From contig JAFEKR010000016.1 of assembly GCA_019022495.1 (NCBI GenBank), positions 62,001 through 126,000 of the forward strand: a stretch of 64,000 bases of DNA. Direction: 5' to 3'. The notes below the pieces were generated by a model. That model did not search any database and was not told the origin of the DNA. It worked only from the letters and a program-made list of their open reading frames with translations. Position 1 is the first letter of the stretch; each line of letters starts with the position of its first letter. The translations under genes and the position numbers were made by a program. The stretch comes from Epichloe hybrida (Eukaryota; Ascomycota; Sordariomycetes; Hypocreales; Clavicipitaceae). Below, piece by piece: positions 22,139 through 34,725 of this stretch.

Positions 22139-25000
22139 CTACATCATGTAGTCGACTTGGCTGCGGATCTTGTTTTGTTGCATCCACGAGTCAACACACA
22201 GTTGCAGCCGTTTTTGAACCGACTGGACACTGCCAAGATTCGCAGACAATAAAGTCACTGCAATATCGCCAGGTAATTCATATTGGTCCACCTTTGCGTG
22301 TTGGCGAACCAGACGTTCAATATCGCCGTGCCCACATTCGATGGTTGTGCAGAGACAGTGTGCATTCGCCATGCCTTGGGACTGGAACAGAAGTTCCCCG
22401 GATACTTCTGAGCGGGAAATGCCATTCCTTTCTGGGCTGCTTCGCTTGTCAAAGCTGACAAGAGAAGAAGAGCAACAACCATCTGCGTCAGGCAGTCCAA
22501 AGGGGCTCGCAGCATCAGCTACTCTATTTTGGCTTTTGGTACCCTTAAGCTCTGTGTCTTCTAATCCTCTCGTCCAAGTATTGCCGGTATTCGCATCAAG
22601 CCTAGACATAGGGGCTGGTGTTCGTGCGAGATTGATCTGTAATGCGTGAGAGTATCCCACTGGCGCACTTGGAATCTCGTGTGCCGCCTTTTTTGCCAAC
22701 ATTGACGTGGATTCTGGCAGAGAGTCTGAGAACGACAATGGCTGGAACGGCGCCATAGTCTTCTCTGCAGGCCTGCCAAGCAGTGCCATATTCCTGCTGG
22801 CCACTTTGTAACATGGCTTCTCTGCGACACGGGTGATCCTTCCGCGTCCTTTACCACGAGCAGAAGGTCCGCTACCATTTCCGCGCAACCTCGCTGCGGC
22901 AAATGTGTCTTGGTGGCCGTTGTAGCCTGTAGGACCACTCAGCAACCCTCCACTCCGCTTACTCGACGAAGAAACGTTTGCAAGAGCTGTGCGATGGTTG
23001 TTGAACCGATTTGTTATACTCGTTCTGGTGGGGGACGCATCTAATGATCGCAAACGGGATCCGAGTGGAGGGCTCTCAGGATCAAGTCTGTACCTCGGGT
23101 CAGAAGGCGGAGGCGTAAGAATTAGTTGCGAGTGTCCGACGAATGGTGGATCGACTGCAGCTTCTTGATTGACTCGGATACTTCGAGTTGGTGCAGTCAG
23201 CTGCTGAGAACTTCTTCCTAGTCCACCAGTCCATGGTTCGCGACGAGTCACATTGTTGAACCCTGGCGATGAAGCCGCTCCAATGGAAGAACTCAAACTA
23301 CTTTCGGGTCTCTCAATGTGTGGAATCATAGAGGTTGATCCTGGTTGTTGTTCTGGGCTGGACTCCGCTTCATCTCGCATTCTGTTTAGATCACTCGCCG
23401 TCAGAGGCCTCAACGGAGTGCGGCCCGCAGAATGAGGATCAGCCAGTTGCTTTTCTTCTTCTGCTTCTAATGTGTCTGTTGTTGCTGCAGTGCTATCGCA
23501 AGCAATGTCAAAGTCTTGTGTAGGGACGGGGTGGAAGTAGTGACGAATGTTGTCTTTGCGACTGTGATCACCTACTTGAACCGGCGTTGGTCGTCGCGGT
23601 ATTTCGACCTCAATCGCTTCCAAAATATATTCATCATCCGACTGATCATCTTCCCTATTACTCATGTTGACTGTGAAAGATGTTTTCAGAACGGTCTTGA
23701 TGGCGGACCGTTTGGTAGCTGTGAGATCAACGTGATGATGCTTCTCTTGACCGACGAGATTCTGACCTTCGGCCTCATTATTCTTGTTTTTACATGGAGG
23801 AGAGGGATCGCCTTTCACTTCGACTTCGACCTCGGGAAGTGGCTGTTTTTTGCCTGTTCCACTGGTATCGCGTCCTGGGCCAGTCGAGGGAGCGACAGTA
23901 GGATGACAACGCAGATCGTGTTTCAATTTCTTCCGGCAGATCATATCAAGCTTCTCCAGTAGAAAATTTTCATCGGCAAACAACACTTCGTCCTTCTGAG
24001 CTGTGATGTTTGGGTCGTAGCTCCTGGGGGGGCATTGAACGTTCAACTGTGCGAACAAGTGCCCTTTGAACAGCGAGGTCTTGCTCTGCTCCTCAGTGCC
24101 AATTACATATGATTTTAAAATGCTTGAAAACGCCTTTGAGATATGCCATGAGCTGGACATTGGTCGTCCATCGATCGATATAAATACGGCTTGACTATTG
24201 AAATGTGTCGAGTGTTGAGCGCCAACGTAGCCTGTGAAGATCCAGGCACTGGATTTGGAAGAATCTCCCATGTTCAAGTTGCAGCGCTGTGGTATTTCTT
24301 CGTTGATTTCAGTGCAGTTCTTCAAAAGATTTGACCCAAAGAACTGCAAGATGGCTTCACGTCCCGATGCTGCCCTGGCTGGCGAGTACGACCACATCGG
24401 CTTGGTATTACCCACCATTTTCAGCGACCATTTGATGTGTGGTCGAGCTAGAGCATAGGCCTTTACAGTGTTTTGGATCTTCAACATGGTCCTGTTCTTC
24501 TCTTTCAAGATGTACTGTTTTCGCGGAGGCATGTTCTCGAATAACCTGGTCGCTGCAACAGTAGTCCCGACTGTTGCCGAAACAGGTTGTTTGGCCTTGA
24601 CGCCGCCGACCGCATGTGCCAGCTCTATCCTCCAAGCGACAGGGTTTCCTGATTTCTTGGTAATAATGACGATATTGGAAAGAGCATTAGCGCTTGCCAA
24701 CGCCTCCCCACGAAATCCCAGGCTCCCCCCCCCTATAGTTGTCAGCTCTTCGAAAGCTCTAAGCTTGCTGGTATGTGCGGGCCGACCCAACGAGTTGAAG
24801 TCGTCTATATCAATGCCTGTCCCATTATCTTTAACTGTCACTCGGTCTAAAGTATTAGAAGATATGGTGATATCGATTGCGGTCGCTTTGGCATCGATGG
24901 CATTGTCAATAAGCTCTTTGACCAGATCGCAAGGAGAGACAATGTTCATAGATGATCCCAAAAGCTGAACGGTAGATGCAGATAGAGCTTGGATAGACAT
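22139..25000 (-). CDS. MutL-family mismatch repair protein, MLH2/human PMS1-like
   Basis: GHKL ATPase expected to partner MLH1 in mismatch repair or recombination. Single exon, 953 aa, ATG at 25000. The N-terminal ATPase motifs are complete: KELIDNAIDA with E29 and N33 at the same numbers as in E. coli MutL, DNGTGI (D58), HTSKL, and GFRGEA at residues 95-100. The transducer domain continues to about residue 360 (TRLFENMPPRKQY, FISIDGRPMS). A long disordered Ser/Pro-rich linker then leads to a short C-terminal region. I see no DQHAxxER endonuclease motif or MLH1-type C-terminal end, so PMS1(yeast)/PMS2 and MLH1 are unlikely; resemblance is closest to human PMS1 / yeast MLH2. The family call is sure, the subfamily less so. 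RIB4 diverges upstream. Confidence 0.85.
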   Translation of the reverse strand: MSIQALSASTVQLLGSSMNIVSPCDLVKELIDNAIDAKATAIDITISSNTLDRVTVKDNGTGIDIDDFNSLGRPAHTSKLRAFEELTTIGGGSLGFRGEALASANALSNIVIITKKSGNPVAWRIELAHAVGGVKAKQPVSATVGTTVAATRLFENMPPRKQYILKEKNRTMLKIQNTVKAYALARPHIKWSLKMVGNTKPMWSYSPARAASGREAILQFFGSNLLKNCTEINEEIPQRCNLNMGDSSKSSAWIFTGYVGAQHSTHFNSQAVFISIDGRPMSSSWHISKAFSSILKSYVIGTEEQSKTSLFKGHLFAQLNVQCPPRSYDPNITAQKDEVLFADENFLLEKLDMICRKKLKHDLRCHPTVAPSTGPGRDTSGTGKKQPLPEVEVEVKGDPSPPCKNKNNEAEGQNLVGQEKHHHVDLTATKRSAIKTVLKTSFTVNMSNREDDQSDDEYILEAIEVEIPRRPTPVQVGDHSRKDNIRHYFHPVPTQDFDIACDSTAATTDTLEAEEEKQLADPHSAGRTPLRPLTASDLNRMRDEAESSPEQQPGSTSMIPHIERPESSLSSSIGAASSPGFNNVTRREPWTGGLGRSSQQLTAPTRSIRVNQEAAVDPPFVGHSQLILTPPPSDPRYRLDPESPPLGSRLRSLDASPTRTSITNRFNNHRTALANVSSSSKRSGGLLSGPTGYNGHQDTFAAARLRGNGSGPSARGKGRGRITRVAEKPCYKVASRNMALLGRPAEKTMAPFQPLSFSDSLPESTSMLAKKAAHEIPSAPVGYSHALQINLARTPAPMSRLDANTGNTWTRGLEDTELKGTKSQNRVADAASPFGLPDADGCCSSSLVSFDKRSSPERNGISRSEVSGELLFQSQGMANAHCLCTTIECGHGDIERLVRQHAKVDQYELPGDIAVTLLSANLGSVQSVQKRLQLCVDSWMQQNKIRSQVDYMM

Positions 25001-25626
25001 GGTGGAAGATCTTTGTGAGATTTAATAATGAGGAGCGCGATGCGTTCATATGGTATGGCAACAAAATAGCCCTCGAATATGTATTGGGGGGGGGGGGGGG
25101 GCATCGAGTCAAGACGAAATCGAAAAAGAAAAGAAATTCATTTTGACGTTGAATTCTTTAGAAAGTCTCCTGGCAATCTCCCTACTTGCACAACTCCTTC
25201 CTGTGTTAGATCCAGACAAGATGCTGAGGCAGGAGCAATGCTCGCTCTCCTGACTCCTGAGTCTCCTCCGTACAATTCCCTAGCTGGTCCTGCATCATTT
25301 TTTCATCGACACTAGTAGCAACATCGCCGATAATACAGCACACGCCTTTATCGCCTTATTGCCATGGACTACCGAGTCAATGGCTCATTCGTCCTCAGCA
25401 CTTGACGCGATCTGAGTTCAAGTGTACATAATAAGCTGAACCTCCCTTACACCACCTACCTGATTGGCCATCGCCCCAGAAGCTTCTTCCCCCGGCCCAG
25501 CCGAGGACAACCCCCACCATGCACCATGCCACAAGCGGCCCGCCGATCAACTTACTCTCAATACCATCAGACTTAACTCTTCTCTCGTAATTAACACGAA
25601 CAAAGTCGCCCCCAAATCATCTCCCC
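25001..25626. promoter_or_regulatory. MutL-like/RIB4 divergent promoter region
   Basis: 626 bp between divergent starts, with a run of 16 G (25086-25101). No recognised motif that I would defend, and no gene. Confidence 0.5.
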
Positions 25627-26294
<668 letters not shown>

Positions 26295-27102
26295 AATAAC
26301 TAAATAGTGTGTCACTTTTAATGATGACGAGAAAAAGAGAAAAGGTAAGAGTCTTGAGCCATCACGTTTGGAATTGCCATGAATCACTCGACAAATCGGT
26401 AAATTTTCTGCGCAAGGTGGTGTTGTATTTATTAGATTAATGAGATAAGATGCAAGACGGCTGGCGGGGAAGAATATGCAAGTGCCGAAACTGTTGGCAG
26501 AACTTCGCAAATGATCCAACATTCGCAACCATCAAGTGGACCATCTTCTCCGTCCTGTCTCCCTAGAAGCATGATGAGCTCGCGCAAGTCGTCCCCAATC
26601 CAGTGATGATAGTAATGAAAATGAAAATGAAACGAACAGCTTCGCCTTCGCCTCAGTCAAGTGTAATTACTCGATTAACACATAGTACCCATGTCTATCA
26701 TACGTGTGGCTTGATGTGACAACCGCCAACCTCCATTGCTATACGACAAAAAAAATGAAAGAGAAGAAATGCCTTTGATTCCACAAATGCGGCGCGAAGA
26801 GATGGACAACTGATACCTACCGTTCCTACTCCTTGTTAAGGCGCTCCGGGATATCGGAGGAGTTGAAATGTCAATTATGTATGAAAAGTAGTGGGTGCCA
26901 AATTGCAAAACCTGGTAGATATAGGAGGGAACGTGCAACCAATCAAATATACATCGGAAAAGCCCGAGGCGGGCATATGACGAATGATATGCGGCGGCTG
27001 ACATCCCCGTCCACCACTTTTTCCTGTACGAGACACCGGACCAACTTGGGTCCATGCTTATTTCTGGGCGTTCAATGCTGCAGAAAACGAGCGTAATCAA
27101 TT
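26295..27102. other. RIB4/hypothetical convergent 3' spacer
   Basis: 808 bp between convergent stop codons. It has a GAAAAT repeat near 26618-26632 and several short A/T runs. Probably two 3' UTRs. No gene seen. Confidence 0.6.
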
Positions 27103-29997
27103 TCAGAATGCTGTGTTCAGTTCGCCTGCTGTGCTCCTTTGGTTCCTCCAAAGAGATCGCTTCTTTTCTCTCTTTGCTTTCATAGATTCCCAACCTTGCT
27201 CCTCGTCGTCGTCATCAGACCCCTCCCTTGAGTTGCTCATGAGTTTCACAGTAGATTTGCTCTTGTCATCGCTCCAGTTAGAAAGGTCTCCGAACATGGT
27301 GTTAGATCGAATGTGTTGGCCAAGGATGGGAGAAGCTACTGCGGGCGCTTGCGATACGGGCCTGTATCGTCCAGGAAGTCCCACGTTGCTTCGCTCTGAC
27401 GGTGCGATAGAGGGCGAGTACGCGCCGCTTGCACCGCGGATAGACGGGGCCCCTTGTCGGAATGGGCCCATGAACGAAGCTGAGCTGGGCTGCACCATAC
27501 TTATGGTTCGCATATGGTGATCCATTTGACGAGGGGGTTCCATCATTCGGTCCATCATCACAGACCGGCGGTTCAGGTCTCCCGTGGAATGATTGCCCGG
27601 CATGCCCCCGTAAGGAGGTTGCGTTGCAGGTTGATGTGGCATCTGAGCCCCATGCTGATTTGTAGCCATCATCTGCATGAACTGCATTTGCATTTGCATT
27701 TGCATGAACTGTTGCATCTGCTGGGTCATTTGAATCTGGGCCTGGTCGCCCGCGGTAAGCGTTGGAGGGGGCATCTGGTGCATCGAAGGCATTCCTGGCA
27801 TGCCGCCCGCATTGTACATCATATGAGGTGGAATGGTGGCAAACTGATCTTGGCCAGAATGTCTATTCAAGTTGGCCTCAGTACCGATCAGCTTGTTTGG
27901 ATCGACACTGGGGCTGCCACGTCGCATGGCCCTCGATCGCTCTTCACTGGCAATGACTCCGACAAGGCCGCCGGGTGGGAGAGGTCCTTGTGGCTGAGGC
28001 GAAGGTTGCCTGGCATCACCAAAAGCGAGCGATTCCCGTATCGCGGGTCGTGCTATGCTCGCCCCGAAAAAGGGATCCTGGGGCAAGTTGCGAGCAAATG
28101 CCGGAAGATTCTTCTGGTGCCGGCCACTGTTTGATGCAACATCGCCCACGACGGAGGCAGGTCTCGCCAACGATGAACCAACTACCGACGCACGCAAGTT
28201 GGGGTTCGATCCAGACGTGCTGAGATGGGTCGGTGGCCGGGTCTTGTGGGGGAAACCATGGGCTTGAAGAATGGCCAAGGGAACATCTTCGTCGTCTTCC
28301 TCGGATGAGAAGTTGGTAGTGGCCGGATCGGGGGACGGGGCCTTCAAGTGACCCAGGACCGGTGCAGTCGTCGACGAAGAGAGTGTGGGTCGAGCTGGCT
28401 GTCTCGTTGGAAAGGGAGCTGAGTTCGTTTCTCCAGTGACTTTCATCATCTGTTGTCTGTAAACGGCCATATGAGCCTCCTGCTTCCGTCGCTGCTTGGC
28501 TTGTTGTTTTGACTTCTCCTGTTCGTCTTCTTCATCGTCGTAGTTGATGTCGTCGTCGTCGTCGTCGTCTTTGGCCGTGGGCTTGGCATTGCTGTGAGCC
28601 GGTTGAGCAGTAGTCCCTGAACCCTCTTTATCCTGCCGGTATTTCTCAAACTCTGCAGGCGTCATGACCTTGTTTTTGGGAGGATTTGAGCTTCGAGGAG
28701 CATATCTATAAGACGTTCGGTTGATCCTCGACATGCTGCCCTCAAACATGTTGTCTTCTTTCTGAGAATTGGAAGCGATCGGTTTTGCGGGTGCCGGATG
28801 TTCATCGCCGTAGCGAGGGCGGGAGGATTGGGCTGGTGCATCGTACGGCTCTGCTAAAAACTTCATGGCAGACATGGACTCACGCAAGAACTTGGCGTCT
28901 TCGTCTTCCGTAATATTGGCCGGCCGACTAGAGTATTTGAAGGAGTTCAAGTGCTCATGACGAGGGACCGGAGGTGGCCCATAGTTGTGCGGAGATGTTG
29001 GAGAGGTGGACGAGGAATCGCCATACGTCGGGCTGTGCCGTTGACTCAGGAGAGGGTCTGTTGGTGTAATACTATCGGGGCTGATTGGTCCAGGTGTCCC
29101 ATAGCGATTACCCGTCAACGATCTCGGCGCCGCATTGTCTTGAACAGCCAGAGTCAGTGTCGCTGTGCTCGCCCTCTTATCGAAGCTCTTGAACATAGAT
29201 CCAAAGTCACCGCCAAGGTCAAGGGCACTGCCGTCGGGATTCGCTGGGGTTGCAGTGCTCGCCGTAGATGCAGTCATACCTCTGGAAGCCCTGGGTCCCG
29301 GGTTTTCTCCGCCGAGGTTTAGGACAGGGGGCAGGTCGGGAATGGGATCTTCTACTGTTGGTGGCGGAGTACTTTGTTTCTTCTGTCCTCCAAACGAAAA
29401 GGTGCGGGTGGCTCGATCGAGGAAGCCAGAGCCAACCGACTTGGAGTTTGTCTGAACAGGCTGCACCTGGGGGGCTGATTTTTGTGGCGATCGATTGTCG
29501 TCATGGCCCTGAGGAACGGCCATATCCGCAGACGATGGGGCTGTTGAAGCATTACTGTGTCTGGAGGAGTTATCGGTCGAAGTACCTGGAGTGGTGTTGG
29601 AAATATTGCTTCCTCTGCCGGAACTATTAGCTTGGGGGGGGGGAAGTCTTGGCCCGCATTACGAGCTCCGCGATCCATCCGGGATTTGATGGCCAGTGAC
29701 AACATCGGAGTGTGTAAAAAAAAAAAAAAAAAAAGGTGAATTAGATCCGACTTACCGGTTGACTTTGAGATCGGCAAACATGTTGTCTTCGGCGCCCAAC
29801 TCGAGAAGATTGGTCTTGGGGGGCAATGACTTGGATGTCCTTGCCATCCTCGCACCACCATCGAAGGATCGTCCGCTCTCTATCTCTGATCGTTCGATGA
29901 CACGGAATGACGGAGTATCGGGAGATGTCGTTGGCACATTGTCGAGGGCATCCGAAGCGGATTTCCGCTTGGCGAAAGCGACCGAGAATCTAGGCAT
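27103..29997 (-). CDS. large low-complexity protein of unknown function
   Basis: I do not recognise this protein. Model: complement of 27103-29614 joined to 29756-29997, 917 aa; donor GTAAGT, acceptor CGGCAG following a GCTAAT branch point (an alternative in-frame acceptor AATAG lies 9 nt upstream). The intron carries a 19-A/T homopolymer and a 10-G/C run. Most of the protein is Ser/Pro-rich and probably disordered. Notable segments are an acidic run of Asp (DDDDDDDINYDDEEDE) followed by a Lys/Gln/Arg-rich probable coiled coil, a Gln/Met tract of QMQ repeats (encoded near 27680-27725), and a C-terminus with a second acidic patch then KAKREKKRSLWRNQ. The N-terminal exon (ELGAEDNMFADLK) looks conserved in style. 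Mixed charge and tracts suggest a scaffold or RNA-associated protein, but this is a guess. Confidence 0.75.
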
Positions 29998-31980
29998 GTA
30001 GAATGCCGGAAAAGCCGTGGCTTATTGAAGCCTTTTTTCGAGTATACCTCCACCACGGGCCAAAACTTGAAATGGTCAAGTCAGACGGACTGTTGCCTTC
30101 CCGAGTCAGGGTGCAAGCGAGCGCGTCTGGGAGACTGTTGATCTGGAGCTCGGAGGGTTTGCGATATGAGGGAACACGGTGCGCAGCCCCTGAAGCAAAT
30201 TGGGGCGGGCGATTTTGACGACGATTCCTTTGAAGACTACTCCTAGTATACAAGGACGAAGGAAGAATAATGCTAGTGCAGAGGCTGCAAGGTCAGTGAC
30301 AAGAACTCGGGGACACCCAATAAGTGCATTTGTTGGGCTACTAGTTATCCAACCCAACCTCCGAGTATGCCAGCAGGTGCAAAGCAACAAAGACACAATA
30401 CATCGACCGAGAGTCCACTAGCCCAAACAGCGCCCTCGTGCCTCGTGGGAGCAGAAATCTCAAAAGTCGAGAATGGACGTCGTGCCGTGTAAGGGGGGGG
30501 GGGCAAGGGATGGATGGACTTGGGGTGGTTCAAAAACGGGTGTCAGACTCACATTAATCTCCAGAAAAATGAAATTAAATAAAATGACAAAGTTGAGATC
30601 AAGTAACCAGGTGCGGGATGGCTCAGCTCAGGAACGAATAGCAGATTCGAAAATTAGAAAAACGAGGATGAGTGAAGAAAAGACGAGGAGAAGGGCAAGA
30701 GGCGTCAAGCAGAGAAGAGACCAACGGCCGGGCCACAAAGACGGTCGACGGGGTGGGCTAGCAGACGTTTCGACGTTTCGACGTGGGCCTCGACAGGTTG
30801 AGGGGCCGGGGTGCTGCTGAATGGACCCAGGCCCGTCGCCCCGTCGCCCTTCTTCGCCCTTCGCCCTTCGCCTGGACGGCCACTGAACAACCAACCGCCC
30901 AACCAATCAACACCTTTGCTGGGGTTGCCCTCGTCCTCTCGGCCCTCTCTGCTTCTGCTTCTGGCCCCACAATAAGGCAACGCCTTTTTTTCACCTACAT
31001 ATGTACATAATAAAATGTCAATGTGATGAGCAAAGCGCCGCCTGCCTCACGCAGGCGCGGGATGCCACAGCGCGCACATTTTCCCGCGCTGACTCAGAAT
31101 GGTGGCATATCATGACTGGAAATGGCAGCAAGCATGAGGCACGGAATCAGTCACCAGCGGCTGATCGGTAAACGAAGATGTTGTGACGGGTCTTGTCTTT
31201 TTTTTTTGCTTTCTGGCCCTGCTTCATGCACGACAGCAAGCAGCTTGTATGCGGAGTATGTGCAGTCTAACCCCTGAATGATTTTACAATAATAACAAGC
31301 CCCACACGGGTGAGCCACTATTAGCTCTTAGTGTTTATGGTGAGTGAAGCTATTAGGGATTATATAGGGGTACTCACGCTAGTAAGAATTACTACATAGC
31401 ATAATCCAAGTAAAAGTACACGTAATGTAAGGTACTTCTTACCCCACTTAATGCCACACTGAGCCACGGAAAGATCTGTCATTGGCCTCCTGTGAAAACA
31501 AACAGGGATTAGACTGTGGGCAATAACTGCGGAGTACGGAGTATTAAAAGGAAGGCATAACTCCGCATTGTGGATATCATGGTCCAAACAGGCCAAGGCT
31601 GGAAAAGAAGACCAAGCAAGCCAGCCAAAGACTGTTAGACGATGTGACCAACTAGCTAGCCAAGTAGCCCAATACTCGACTTAACTCAGAGACTACAATA
31701 TGTACATAGCTTGGTCGAGTGCAACTTCACTCACACGCGGTCTTCTCCTCCTCGACCAAAGGGGGCAGCTGAGAAAGAGGCGGGGGCCGATTCTGTGCCA
31801 TTGCCTTTTTAAACCCATCGCCGGGCTGGACCAGGGGGGGCGGCTCCACACCATTATTACAAGTTTGTTATTCTGGCCAGGGATCTAAAGACGTCCAGCA
31901 GACGCTGATGAGGGGCAAAGGGATGGACGCGATTGCTGATAATCGGAATGGGGATTCGTCTAGTTCGAGTACATATTATT

Positions 31981-32011
31981 ATCGCCATCGCCATCGCCAT
32001 CGCCATCGACA
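31981..32011. repeat. ATCGCC hexanucleotide repeat
   Basis: About five copies of ATCGCC, the last changed to ATCGAC. Non-coding. Confidence 0.85.
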
Positions 32012-32420
32012 TCGGTCCCGGAGACGGACAAGGGAGGCCAACGACGTGGAGCAACAACCCAATGTACGTTGTATCATTATCATGCTGCGGCTCTGCTCTG
32101 CGCCGAATACATAGGGGGGAGCACAAATGAATCAACGAAGCGACTCCATGTCCCGTATCCCGTACTTGTAGCACCGAAATCCTGAACTAGCAGAAGAATA
32201 CTAGACAGACGGAATGCCCCGTTCGTGCTTGCCAACTGCGATGCTGTGCAAGACTGTTAACAACCCTATCCGTGCGGCTGTTCACATATGTAGTACTGGG
32301 ATGCACTGCACGCTGTTGTCCGTGGGATGGGGAATCAACGGTCCGAAAGGAAAGAAAACATGATGCCCAACACCCGACGACGGAGGGGCCGAGGCTTGGA
32401 CTGACGACTGACTGCTGGCT

Positions 32421-32484
32421 GCCTGGTTGCCTGGTTGCCTGGTTGCCTGGTTGCCTGGTTGCCTGGTTGCCTGGTTGCCTGATT
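32421..32484. repeat. 8-bp minisatellite GCCTGGTT
   Basis: Seven perfect head-to-tail copies of GCCTGGTT and one variant (GCCTGATT). Non-coding; any frame across it only gives a repeated peptide. Confidence 0.95.
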
Positions 32485-34203
32485 GCCTGCGCGGGCCCCG
32501 AACAGCGAAGTCTTGGCGACACCTCTTCGTACGCAAGCGAACAAAAAGAAAGACAAATCATGACGCTGTGAAAGTTTCGTCATGAATGAAGAGAAGGCAT
32601 GCTGGTGACCCGGGCTTTCGGTAAGACATAGGACAGCATGCACACGGTCGTCGGAACGAGGCGGCCCCCGCCCGCATTGCTGTGAGGTGAAGACGAAGAC
32701 GTGCCTGCCCCGCTGGATACGATGGTTGTAACTTGTGGCAATGCGCGTCGTGTCATGCCGACTCATGCGAACACTGAAGACGCAATCCTCCTCAGAAAGG
32801 CTCATGCCCTCTGAATTCCTGCTCTCACGGCAACAGGCTGGATTGGCTGGACGACGGAAAATGTGCTTGCAACTTGTCGCCATACTGACATGTGGCATCG
32901 CGCATCTCATGGCTACCAAACGAGGTGCGCACAAATTGAAAATGGCAAGCTGCCATGGCACCATGGATCGATCCATCGTCATGCAGAAGACTTGTTGCCA
33001 AGGCATGTCTCAGTGGCAGTCTCACCCTTCTGCATCACATTTTTCGCGACCATTCGTTAGGATCTGCAACAACAAGCTTTCCAGTCTTCGAGATGACTGG
33101 CAGAGACAGCAGACTGATCCACCGGCCTGCTTAACATGTTCGTTTAATAAAGGGGGCTATCAAAGCTTGGCTTGTGCCGAGTCGCATTATTATCCTACAT
33201 GGAGTACGGAGTAAAGCCGCGTTATTGGCAGTTCGACCGGCCGCACAGCTGTGCGTGCTGTAACAAACAGTGCAGCAATAAGTGCTTGTTATTCAAATAC
33301 GGATTACAATCTGGCATTTCTTGGCTCAAAGAAGGGTCTGGTTTGGCTTTTTTTTTTTGGGAAAAACTCCCATGGCTCCGCTTCTCTGCTCCTTTAATTG
33401 GGTGTTGGCCGACCGAATTCGATCCGACTTTAGTAATGAATAGTAAACAAGTACTTGCATACCGACAAGCTGGCCACAAAATCGTCAACTACACCCACTG
33501 TCATGGCTGGGAGGTGTTCGGGAGCCTGCTCATCATGCGTCTGCCTGGTCACGCAAGGCGTTATTTCTGTGCGTGATGATCAAGGGTGAGTGTCGTCTTA
33601 CATTACCAGCCCAGGGTTCCTTTGAGAAAAGAGTTTCGTCTTGCGCGGCACAACACAACATCAACAGCGGTTTGGGAAGAGCACAATGGCAAGTTCTCAT
33701 TGTAGGTTGACGATGGTGAACAAAACCGGTAGCTTGAGGTCAAATGTCGTGTGGTAGCAACACCACAGGTTCGTAGCAAGTCGATAATAGCTAGGCACGG
33801 CTAATATTCCATCGTCGGAAAAAAAAAAACAGAGTTGGCGTGCTTGAAGTTGCGTGGCAGGCAGTTTCCAATGCGAGCAGCATGCAATGAGCATAAAGTC
33901 CGACGACGGGGCCTTTGCTGCACGGCATCACGACATTTCGCGCAACCGCATTGTGCGTCGGAAAGAGTTTGGGTGTCATGGACTCATGGTGGCGCTCCGT
34001 CCTCGGTCGCTTGACCCATCAAGGTCATCATCAAGAAGTTGCAGCGAGCAAGCAAGCAGTCCAAGCAGTCCATCATCAATCCAACGGCGGCCTCTGATAA
34101 GCCCGGTGGTGGGTGCCGGGGGTGCCTGGCTGCCCGGCTGCCTGCACAGAGCCAGAAGGCTGCAGCTGCGTGGCCAGACGGCAGCTTCCATTTTCCGAGC
34201 TCC

Positions 34204-34241
34204 GGCAAGCAGGCAAGCAGGCAAGCAGGCAAGCAAGCAAG
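34204..34241. repeat. GGCAAGCA tandem repeat
   Basis: Four copies of GGCAAGCA followed by AGCA units. Non-coding, about 600 bp before the CDF start. Confidence 0.9.
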
Positions 34242-34644
34242 ATTTGTTTTGTTGGTGACGATCAATCGGGCAATCTGGACGCACTTGTCACTTGTGCTGC
34301 AGTGGAACCTACGGAACCTACTGGGGAGCTTCAGGGGCTCGGGGCCCTGTGCGCACGGGCCAGCCTGCTGCAGCTTTGACCTCGCCTGCATCCGGGGTCC
34401 AGGCGGCCGCGGCCACGCCCAATCACAAGCCCTCAATCCCCGGCGCGGCTTTCACTCGCTCGGCCGGTTTTACCTTTTTTCCCCAGCTTGGTTTCTCTGG
34501 ACTTTGATTTCTCTCATCATCATCGGGTATTCCTCACCACGATACCCCGTCGCTGCTCATCTTCCTTTCCTGATCTTGACCTTTGTCCATCTGTAGCAAG
34601 AGGCTCGATCCGTTGCGCCATTTAGCTCGAGCCTACGGACCGCC

Positions 34645-34725
34645 AGACAGACGGACGGACAGACGGACAGACGGACAGACGGACGGACAGACGGACAGAC
34701 GGACAGACGGACAGACGGACAGACA
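34645..34725. repeat. GACGGACA tandem repeat
   Basis: About 80 bp of GACAGACG units with interspersed 12-bp variants (extra GACG). It lies 120-200 bp before the CDF start, possibly within the transcribed leader. Confidence 0.9.

Noticed and set aside
31023..31092. Possible C/D snoRNA: GTGATGA followed by CTGA after about 60 bp
   Set aside because: No terminal stem can be formed by the flanks and no second pair of boxes is visible.
32335..33006. 223-codon minus-strand frame
   Set aside because: Runs through the GCCTGGTT minisatellite, has no recognisable domain and overlaps an equally long frame on the other strand.
34039..34596. 185-codon plus-strand frame before the CDF gene
   Set aside because: Built on tandem repeats and ends in low-complexity sequence; more likely leader or promoter.
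32421..34725. Tandem repeats as a CRISPR-like array
   Set aside because: Units are 8 bp, directly adjacent and without spacers, in a eukaryotic genome; they are minisatellites.
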